In this document: one piece after another, positions 53,420 to 62,500 of the stretch
Layout: every line of letters begins with the position of its first letter
Numbering within the stretch: the stretch's first letter is position 1
Origin: Oikopleura dioica
Lineage: Eukaryota; Chordata; Appendicularia; Copelata; Oikopleuridae
DNA: 64,000 nucleotides
NCBI GenBank assembly: GCA_907165135.1
Contig: OU015567.1
Location: 14,141,001 to 14,205,000, forward strand
Reading direction: 5' to 3'
Translations under genes and position numbers: made by a program
The notes under the pieces: generated by a model
What the model saw: the letters and a program-made list of their open reading frames with translations, nothing else
Told to the model about the DNA's origin: nothing
The model's database searches: none

Positions 53420-53618
53420 GGCTCACCAACCTGTGCAGAAAACTTGAGTCAGGGTCCTTGAAGAGCTTTGAAAAAGCCGCGTAGCGGCTTTCCTCGAAAC
53501 GCAGCCGCGAGGCGGCATTGCCAAAACTTCAATTTCAATCTATTTTTTTTCTGCTCTATTATCAAAGCTCTCCTAGGAATCTGACTAACGTTTTTAAACA
53601 AGTTGCCGAGCCCTGTTA
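53420..53618. mobile_element. MITE copy with GCCGC hairpins
   Basis: The left end TTGGGCTCACCAACCTGTGC and right end CAAGTTGCCGAGCCCTG are inverted relatives of the 18778-19019 ends. The inside has AAAAGCCGCGTAGCGGCTTT and CGCAGCCGCGAGGCGGC. Confidence 0.7.
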
Positions 53619-54240
53619 TCAAGAAATCACGAACCGGAAAACAGAAACCTTCAATACCTTCATTGCCTATAGTAGCTAGGGCGAGGGAGGCACCACATAT
53701 CTTCAAGATCTTCATAACTTCTTTTCTTTTGAATTTTCCTTCTCTGGAAAAACAATCGCTGGCGTTCTTCCACCCGCTTCATCCGCCTTCCAGTGATCTC
53801 TCTATTAGCATGAAAATGGAAATCGAATCCAAAAATCTCTCTCTCTTTTGTGGTTTTGAGAAATCAAGGAGGACTTTGATTTCGGGATTTTTAAAGGTTA
53901 AACGATTAAATTTCTAATTTATCTTCTGGATTATTTTTTCAAGCCAGAGCGAATTATACTCATCCCTGGAAGAGCTTTCCAAAGAATCGCGCCTAGGGAC
54001 AGACTGCGCTCGCGCGCGCCATCTGCTGAAAGCGCGCTTTAATATATTTTCATTTTGTAATCAATTATCATTATTTACTCGCCGAATTTTTCCTGAATAA
54101 AATGAAGAATCTGTAAATAAAGCGATCTACCCAAAAAACGCAGTAGTTCTTCATCATCGCAAGGAAGAAAGATAGAAAACAGACAAGAGATGGAGTTGTT
54201 AATGAAAATCGAGCTTTATTAATAAATAATAAATCAAGTA
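53619..54240. other. Gene-poor stretch
   Basis: A GCGCTCGCGCGCGCC tract near 54010 and no splice-supported frame. Short frames near 53600-53920 are Lys/Ser-rich and not convincing. Confidence 0.4.
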
Positions 54241-54250
54241 CACTTATAAA

Positions 54251-55081
54251 TTAGTCAAGACGGGGCGTAGCATTGTCGACCTGGGAGAGAAAGCTGTGAT
54301 TCAAAGGAATGATCGGTCCAGTCACTTCTTCCTTCTTGTACTTGGCGTATCTTTCCTCCTCTGATGGTGTTCCATAAGCGAGTCGGCTGATAATTACAGT
54401 AAAATTCGGAAAGCCTCAATAAAAATTATACCTCGTTGATTGATAATCGTAATTCTTTCGATAATCCAGAGGATCAAACTCAGGCTGGTGTCTGGGAAAC
54501 GATCGAGTGGTTGTTTTGGACTCTTCGAGCTGCGAAAGTCTTTGTTGATTTCGCTCTTTTTGGTCGTTTTTGTTGTAGCCAATTCGGTAGGACGAGTTCC
54601 ACTGCTCTAAGATTTCTTTGTTCGGAATGGGCTTGCGTTTGTTGCATCTGAAAATGTTGGAGTTACTCGATAACGAAGAGGGAGGAAGGCTTACTCGGTG
54701 GAGTCCCATCGGATTTCGTTCCAGTTTCCGACCAGAGTGTTGTTTGAGTAGGAGTCCTCTTTGTTGGTGCATCGCCAGCCATACTTTGGAAATTTTGAAG
54801 AAAAAATTAAATTAATAAGGTTTTTGATATGATGGAACAAAGCAAAGTGGAATTTTATATAAAAATAAGACGAGTAAAATCATCATTATTTAGCTGATCT
54901 ACAAATAAAAGCGAAAAGATTTGATGATAAAGAAATATGTGTATGTATAGCTGAGAATCTGAATATTAACCTGTTGGAATTTGTTGAGGTCGTTGCTGTG
55001 CGTCCAGACCTCGCTGAAACCAGAAGCGCGAACTTCGGAGCGAAAGACCGACGATTCAACTGGCTTTGGCTTGCTGGCCAT
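54251..55081 (-). CDS. CFAP68: CFAP68 (C11orf1-like) ciliary microtubule inner protein
   Basis: ATG 55081 gives MASKPKPVESSVFRSEVRAS, then SEVWTHSNDLNKFQQ. After an intron of ~230 nt the next exon begins YGWRCTNKEDSYSNNTLVGN then WNEIRWD, the hallmark of the C11orf1/CFAP68 family. Further exons read CNKRKPIPNKEILEQWNSSY, FPRHQPEFDPLDY and PSEEERYAKYKKEEVTGPI, ending ATPRLD, stop 54251-54253. CFAP68 lies inside the lumen of ciliary doublet microtubules as a stabilising inner protein. The identification is from memory of the family motif. Four exons, GT-AG. Start, end and length (~175-180 residues) fit. Confidence 0.75.
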
Positions 55082-55870
55082 GGTGCTCCTTTCAAACTGA
55101 GCAACTCAAGCAGTCAGTCAGAACAACAAGATGCGGTTCTAGAGACAATTTAGAATCAAAGAAAGCGTTGCAAAGAAAAAAGCCACCGCGCTAAATGCTC
55201 CGGGTTCTATCAGTGCCGTCGGCGCTAGCGAGCTTATCCGCATTTGAGTATCTAATTTACCGGACGTTTATCTGGCCAGCGAACTAAAAACTTCGAATTG
55301 AACTTTTTTAAAAATTAATTTGAGAGTCAGAGAGATCAAATCATGAAGCAAGCTAGGTGTAATGCCGATTTGATTTTTGCAGCGAAAGAAATGGACATTG
55401 TTTGCCCGGGTAAGTTGCGGATTAATGTTTAAAATCGGGATTGCAGTCATGAACGAGATCTTAAAAATCAGACAGATTAAGGTCTTCTCATAAAAGCTAA
55501 ATCGAAAATTTCGAATAAGAACTTTCCAAATTTCATCTAATTCGCAGAATAATACCAATAAGAAAGCTTTGACTAAGGACTGATTAAAATTTATGATTAA
55601 AACAATTAATGGCGTAAGTAATGGACAAAACTATCATTAGTTCGCCATGAATGTCTTGAAGACTTCGATTCAAAATATCAATGATATTGGTAATCCTCCA
55701 ATGCAACAACTCTAAATGATTGTTCTTGGTCGGTTGGTGGTATTTTTGGTGGAAACCAAAGGCGACCTTTTCTCTGCCCCATTTTACCACCTTGATGTGG
55801 CGTAGAAAAGTTAAACTTAATTGAAAGAAACCTTGCTATTTCAATTCTAGTTCTTACTCCTTGATTTTTT
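55082..55870. other. Intergenic stretch before the CCP-like gene
   Basis: It should hold the 5' exons of the plus-strand membrane protein at 55874, but no signal-peptide exon could be joined with confidence. No repeats recognised. Confidence 0.35.
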
Positions 55871-55873
55871 AAG

Positions 55874-56460
55874 GCTCTGGCGGAGTTACCGACGTTAAGA
55901 CTTCACAAGTTTGCAAGCTCGAATGTATAGCAGCACATGCGATTCCGCCAGAAATTACCTGCACTTCTGGGGGATGGGACTTTTCTGATTCGGTACCTAT
56001 CGCATTCGAAATATTTATAACCAGCCTTGATACTAGCCTGTCTGCGATGCTACAGCTGGAGGAGTCAACCCAGCCGGGCAAATTGGATTGATTATTTTCA
56101 TCCTTGCGTCTCTTTCTATTGGCACTTTCTTCTATCAAAGACACAGGAGAAAAAAGGTTACTCGATTTCAAAATTCTTCGGCGAACCCATCATTTTCAGG
56201 AACAAGCAAATCCACAAGCGAAAGAAGCTAAAACAACAGATGGAAACACTGACCATAAATACTTCGACAAAAAGACAGTCGTCGGAATGGGCAAAGACGG
56301 ACTTGATAATTTGCAGACTGTGAAGGCAAATGCACTCAGTCCCCTGCCACAGCCAAAATCGGAAAGCGTCACAAAAGAGAGTTCAAGTGAAAAAGTTGCC
56401 TCTTTGGGAAGGAGAAGCCACACGGCTAGATATTCGGATATTAAGATTTCAGAGAACTAA
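55874..56460 (+). CDS. Type I membrane protein with CCP/sushi-like ectodomain, 5' incomplete
   Basis: After the acceptor TTTTTTAAG the frame reads GVTDVKTSQVCKLECIAAHA, PPEITCTSGGWDFSDS, then across a ~44-nt GT-AG intron VCDATAGGVNP. The Cys spacing and GW near the third Cys resemble the end of a CCP (sushi) domain. The transmembrane helix is QIGLIIFILASLSIGTFFY, then RHRRKK as stop-transfer. A last exon carries a polar tail to TAA at 56458-56460. CCP domains mediate adhesion or complement-type binding. A second reading frame of the last exon also stays open (see findings). Confidence 0.55.
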
Positions 56461-57082
56461 GGGTATTTTGCACGAGGGAGAAAGACCTAAAGCATGGGTG
56501 AAACTAATGAAAGCAGACTTTTGTGACGCTGAATTCTAGCGCCCAGCAGGAGGCTATCATCCGGCTGGAAAAGGCATTCACGACTTCATGGGAACCTGTA
56601 CGATAGGCACGATTTCCGAAAAGCGTTAAAACTTCAAATTTCAAATATAATTCTGTTCATTTCTGTCGCATTTTTAAATAAAACTTCTCTCGATTTCGAG
56701 TTTTTGGTGGTCTGCCAATTGTATAAATATTAGGCTTGCAAAGTCTCTGTCGAGCTAAACACGTTTAAACACGTCGATGTAAACAAATTTGATCATAGAA
56801 GGAACATCTGTTTCATTTTCATCCCTTTTTATTTATTATTATTGAACTATAGCATTTATTGCAGAACGAAGGAAAAAATAGAAATCAAGGTAAACTGGGA
56901 CAGTATTCAACTAAAGTCAAAATATTCCACTGAAGAAAGAAGAAACTCTATAAAGAAGATGTATTTATTGTTGGGAAACAGGCTTCATACAGGCTGTTAT
57001 CACGAAAAGGGGATTTTTACACAAGTGATTTTCTTATAATAATATCGATTATTTGGAAAGCTAGGGCTTGATCGAAGGTGAT

Positions 57083-59174
57083 CTACAAGTTTATAACTCC
57101 TTGTTTAGATAAAGTATTGTCGTTGATGTCGAACGAGAGCTGCCAGTTGATTTGGGAAGGACGGCCTCCCACTAGAATCAATTGTGTAATGCGCGAAGAA
57201 GTTGATGAAACGGGGTTGAACGCAGGGAACTCGTTGCCTGATGGCTGTAATAGTTTTATTCTGAAAACGATGGTAAGAATGGGAAATGAAAGGGACCCGT
57301 ACCTGAAAGGTTTTGCAACTTTAGCATTGAACATTAAATTCTCGATAGGTGCTGGATTTGTCGAATCAAAAGTGACTAACAGTACAGAGACATCACTTCT
57401 GTCTGGAATTTTATTCTCTCCTCGGACAAGGATGACTCTGACTCCATCATCGTCAACAAGAGTTCTTGTCGTCGAAGAAGCCTGGAAATCAGCGAGATTG
57501 ACTTTGATTCCCGTCAAAGCCGCCACTTCGGATGGAGTTGGGCAGACAGCAATTTGGGGACTTGCTTGGCTCGTCATGGCGGATACAGAAGGTGCTGATG
57601 GATTAATATCGAGCAGAGTTGGCTGACTGAAAATTTTGCTAGAACTTCAGTAATCATCAAAATCGACGGGTAAAGGCAAAATTGTTAGCTGATGATAAAT
57701 GCATGCATAAATGAACAAAATCCTTTATAAAAACTACCTCTGCCAAGGATCGTAGCTAATAAATTGATTACGAGAAAATTCGTGAGACTTACGGTGCTCC
57801 TCCTATTGGAGAGGACCCAAATATGCTGTTCAGAGTTTTCAAATCGTCGATCACATTTCCACTACTTTGAGCTGGTCTGTTCGATGGAGGATCGTCCTCG
57901 AGGCCGAGAAGATTCAAGTCGACGCCGAGGTCGTGGAGGCGAGAAGTTTGGGTATCAGGACTTGATGTTGCAGTGAGGCCAGATGATGGAACGCTGCTGC
58001 CATTTGAAGTTGGCGTAGAAGCGCTAGAATGCAATAATAGGGAGGAAATATGAGAAAGAATTTACTTCGAAAGCTCCACTACATCGGGGTATTTATCTTT
58101 CACGACATTGATGACTCGATTGACTTCATCTGTTAACCTGAGGACCGCCATCAACTCATCGTTGTTTTCATTTGCTTCTGACGCGAGACGGAAGAGCTGT
58201 GGCCTCATTGATTCCAAGTCCGAATAGACTGTTGCCATCGCCGATTTCGCTCTTTATTCAGAGTGTTAAAAAATGAGAGAAGAACTTGGCCTTACGTAGC
58301 TCCAGCAGCAATCATATCATCCATGAGCATGTATTTTTCCTTCGCTTCTGTCATCAAAAGCATCTTGCGCGCCTCTCGCTCGGTCTTTTTACTGTCTTGC
58401 TCGTACATGGTTTTGATCATTTCATTTGCAAGGGCGATGTCTTCTGGATTCTTGGACGCAAGAAGTTCCGCCAGTCGCTTTTCCTCAGCATCGTCTTTTA
58501 TTAATGCGCACCTGAACAATGTTTCAACACTGACTTTGATTAAATTGGTACCTTTCTTTTGGTTGAGGAGTAGGGAGAAATCGTCTGTCGTCAAATTTTG
58601 GGTCCTTTTTGACGATGCCTTGTTTCTTCAGCATTGAATACGCATCAGCAATCTTTATTTGATCTAAAGTCAAAGTCAGTAGCTGTAAGAATAAGAAAGG
58701 CTCAACCTTTTAATGCAATAGTCCAGCCATACATCAATTCAATAATTCTAGTTTTAACCTGCGGTGATGACCTAAAAACAACATTAAATTTGATCGAGTG
58801 GCTTTTCTTTATGAGTTTACCTTGGTCCAAGATATTTTGGAGAGACAACGCGGATAAGTTCATTTAAAAATCTATATTTTCCGATTTCATTGTGAAAGAG
58901 TTTTCCAGAGGATCGAACGCAGATTTCCAACAGATCCAGGCCTCGGACAGCTTCTTTTTCTAACGGGCTTTGGATCTTGTAAGCCAACAATTGTTGTGCA
59001 TGAAGAGGGACGTCGGCATTTAAACTAAGAATGAAATTAAGATATATTTTTAGGTCTTGAAAAAATATAATCAAACCGAACATAAGCTGCAAATTCCTTG
59101 CCAGCAGCTTCGTCCCCCGTCAAAAACTTAGCATAGAGCCCCTCAATGTGGTCTTTCAATTCCGCGTCTCCCAT
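57083..59174 (-). CDS. GGA: GGA: ARF-binding clathrin adaptor
   Basis: GGAs sort cargo at the trans-Golgi network. The VHS domain reads LNADVPLHAQQLLAYKIQSP, LLEICVRSSGKLFHNEIGKY and FLNELIRVVSPKYLG (strikingly GGA-like), then IIELMYGWTIALK and DAYSMLKKQGIVKKDPKFDD. The GAT domain reads LAELLASKNPEDIALANEMI, MYEQDSKKTEREARK and DLESMRPQLFRLASEANENN. The hinge has LGVDLNLLGLEDD and DDLKTLNSIFG. The C-terminal GAE ear reads IKVNLADFQASSTT, VLLVTFDSTNPAPIENLMF, KLLQPSGNEFPAFNPV and PSQINWQLSFDI, stopping at 57083-57085. All four canonical domains occur in order, over about nine short-intron exons. ATG 59174 (MGDAELKDHIEGLYAKFL). Confidence 0.9.
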
Positions 59175-59281
59175 TTATGATCAGCTCAATTCATATCTAA
59201 ATTTATCAAGAAATAAGTCTGGACATAAAAAAAAATCAGACGTCAGAGGTAAATCTCATGCAATCCTATTGACCCACTATT

Positions 59282-59554
59282 CTAAACATTAGCTCTTATG
59301 ATTATTTGAAAGGATAATAGAGGGCAAACTTTTGATCCTCTTATTGATGGAGCTAATTTCTGAGTAACACGCTCAATAGCTGCTTCGCCAATCGATAATA
59401 CTTTTTTGGATTTGGCGCAAATACTTTTAACCTTTGCTCGAACAACTAACTGGTGGGAGAAGAAGAAAAATAACAATCCAAAGACGGGCAGTAGACAGTT
59501 TATTGTGGGAAAAATTATCCTAAACACACTTTCGTGACAAGTGACAAAATGCAT
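59282..59554 (-). CDS. Possible 90-residue ORF between EFTUD2 and GGA
   Basis: A real ATG (59554) opens MHFVTCHESVFRIIFPTINC, then a hydrophobic stretch, then KSICAKSKKVLSIGEAAIER and stop. It lies between two same-strand genes in 420 bp. It could be a small cistron, but TTCTTCTCCCACCAG inside could instead be an acceptor. Weak. Confidence 0.25.
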   Translation of the reverse strand: MHFVTCHESVFRIIFPTINCLLPVFGLLFFFFSHQLVVRAKVKSICAKSKKVLSIGEAAIERVTQKLAPSIRGSKVCPLLSFQIIIRANV

Positions 59555-59593
59555 GGAAATAGTAGAAATTTTGAACTCGACAATCGATCATTT

Positions 59594-62500
59594 TTAGATG
59601 AGTCCGCCTCCCATCGTCATCACATCCTGTCGGGTGAGTTCGAGCAGCATCGGCTCGTCGAAGAACTTGTTTAAGGTGACGTCGTCGGTAAGGCCCTTTC
59701 TTCGTCGGGTCTTGATGGCGAATTCTCGCGCAAGAGCCGTGACCTAAAGATAGTAATTAATTTTACGACGGAATCAATATTCAAAGGCTCTAAGATTCTA
59801 TTTTTGGTGAGTACTTACGGGCTGTTGTTCGAGAGGTCGGATGACGACAGACTTGTCGAGTGGATCTCCAGGAACAATCTGCCAGTGGGAGAAGACCTGC
59901 GTGCAGAAGGCCTGTCCTTGGGTATGTGTTCGCAAATCAGTTTCGAAGCCGAAGGAGTCGATGGCAGGGATGAATGCCTTGATCGTGTACAACGGAGATC
60001 CAGCAATCGGCTGGTCGGATGTTACGTGACCACGACGACGGGCGAGAACGGTGTAGACAGCGGCGACGCAATCAGCGGGGGAAACGATCTCGGAGATCAA
60101 ATATGGCTCCATTAATCTAAAATGCACCTAGACACGCTCCATTGAAAGCGGGACTAACCTTGGAGTAGCCATGAGGAAGGAGGAGTAAGCGACTCGGCGA
60201 GCCGTGGGGATGATTTGACCACCACCACGAGCGAGAGGCTCGGAGGAGATGACGGCGTCGAGAATCTTGAACTTGACGTTTCGAATCGGCTCGTCGCACA
60301 AGGGACCTTCTCTCGTTCCCCACTGGAAACCTGAATTCAAGAGTTAAACCTGTCCTGTTCGCACAAAATATACCTTGAACAACACTGTCCCGGACAGATG
60401 AAAGGAGCGCCTTATCGACCTCCGACGGCAGCGTATCATCGAGCAAAATATTCGGCCCATTATTTGACGGTCCAAAACAGAGTTCGAAATCCCGCGTTTG
60501 CCCGGGGGAAGATACGGGCACGGGCAAAAAAGTGAAGATTCCCGAGGGCAAAAGCGGTCACGGGCAAAAAAACGAATTTTCCCGCGGGCCAAGCGGGCAC
60601 GGGCACAATAAAAAATATTCCCGCGGGCAAATTCGGGCACGGGCAAGATTCCCGCGAGCTTAAACAGGCACGGGCAGATTCAATGCACCTTATGAAAAAG
60701 TGTTTAAACTATTTAAATAGCGTGGAAATAGACACCAAATACTTGAGGGAGTATATTGAAAACTTATCTGCATATAGAACTGTTATGACGTGCTTTTTTA
60801 AGATTCACGAAGTTTTCCAGCCCATTTCCGCCTTATAGACCCCCGAACATTATACCTTTACAAATCAACAGAAAATTTTAAGAGCTTTAACGGTTCAAAA
60901 TTCTTGAAAACTCCACTTCCGGTCGGTTCTAGAGCCGGAAGTTGACGTAATTTAGGTGTTATGGTGAAGTGTGACCTATCAAATTGATGCTCAGACGATT
61001 TCCTATCATTTTAGACCAATAATCAAGACCAACCGCGGTAAAATAAACCGGAAAAAAGTGAAAAAAAAAATTCATCACTTTATGCCTTTTTTACATAATT
61101 TTAACGGTCGGTTTGACCAGGTTTGGGACTGTTTCTTCAGAAATATTGATTTTAGGATGAATCGAAATCTTCTGAGCATCAATTTGATAGGTCACACTAC
61201 CATTTTAACTAAATTTCGTCAACTTCCGGCTCTAGAGTCGACCGGAAGTGGAGTTCTCTAGAATTTTAAACCGTCAAAGTTTTTGAAATTTTCTGCTGAT
61301 TCTAAAAAAGTATGGTGTTCGGGGGTCTATAAGGCGGAAGTGGGCTGGAAAACTTCGTTAACCTTAAAAAAGCACGTCTATATGCAAAAATAAACTCATG
61401 GTCCATGAGCATGCAAAATGCAGAATTGTTTCGATCAGATGATGCTTCACCAACATCAATCATGTTTTCTCCAATATCATCGACACTATATCAATTATGG
61501 GCCATAATTTATGGCTTCTCCATCGCCAATTCTCGCTTCACCGACTTCAAATATGGCTTCTCCAATGTCCATCCCGGGTTCTTCGACGTCAATCCCGATT
61601 TCTCCATCGTCGATCCCGGCTTCATCCATCTCCATCTCGGCTTTTTCAACGCCAATTTTATCTTGAAGAAGCCATGATCGACATTCGAGAAGCGATGATC
61701 AGTGTTTGAAAAAATGGTGAGTGCGAGCCACGAGCGAGCGCGAGTTGGAGATTTAGCAGTAGAAAAAAATGTTCCCCCGGGCTACCCTCGGGAATATTTC
61801 GTGCGGGAACGCGGGCAAACCGCCCGTGCCCGTTTATGCCCGCGGGAATCTTCTCATTCATGCCCGTGCCCGTATCTGCCCGCGGGAAAATTTGTTATAG
61901 TGCCCGTGCCCGCTTGGCTCGCGGGAAAATTCGTTTTTGTGCCCGTGACCGTTTTTGCCCCCGGGAATCTTAAATATTCTGCCCGTGCCCGCCCGCCCGC
62001 CGCCCCCTTGCCCGGGAGCCGCAAAAATTTCGAACTCTGGTCCAAAAGCCCAGATCGATCTGGCAGCGAGTAGATCCCAGTCGTACTTTTCTCTGAAGAA
62101 GTTGCCTATCGTTTTCTTATCCATGCCAATGTTGACTTTGTTCGTTTCGATGTCCTCGGCGAGGCCCTTTTCCATCGGCTCGCAAATCATTGTGATCTTG
62201 TTCTTTCGATTAGGGGTTTCGGCAAAGCACTTCAATTGGGAAGTTTCGACGACAGTTTCGCAGAAGCTCACAACAGGGTCGGCTACCTGAAGGTAATCGT
62301 AAAAAAGGGAAAAATCTCCATTGCGATTTACCTTGACGTCGATATCCGAATACATCTTGCGCAAATCGTGCATCACGCAATCGAGATGAAGCTCTCCCGT
62401 TCCAAGAATGACGTGCTCACCGGATTCCTCAACTCGTGTTTTCACCATTGGGTAACTCTTGTTCACTTTTCGCAGGGCGTCAAGCATCTTCGGCAGCTCG

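Larger units (their letters stand above)
60478..62039. mobile_element. Non-autonomous hAT-type element inserted in the EFTUD2 exon
   Basis: The perfect 13-bp terminal inverted repeats are CAGAGTTCGAAAT and ATTTCGAACTCTG, and GTCCAAAA is duplicated on both sides (60470-60477 and 62040-62047): an 8-bp target site duplication as in hAT elements. The subterminal regions (60495-60665 and 61770-62010) are arrays of GGGCACGGGC/GCCCGTGCCC units in opposite orientation, resembling transposase-binding repeats. The middle contains a ~620-bp palindrome, a 21-bp repeat block and a fragment of another hAT MITE. No transposase is seen. Confidence 0.88.

Noticed and set aside
61405-61677. 90-codon frame in the EFTUD2 hAT element as a transposase relic
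   Set aside because: The frame is a 21-bp tandem repeat read as heptapeptides, with no hAT catalytic or dimerisation motif.
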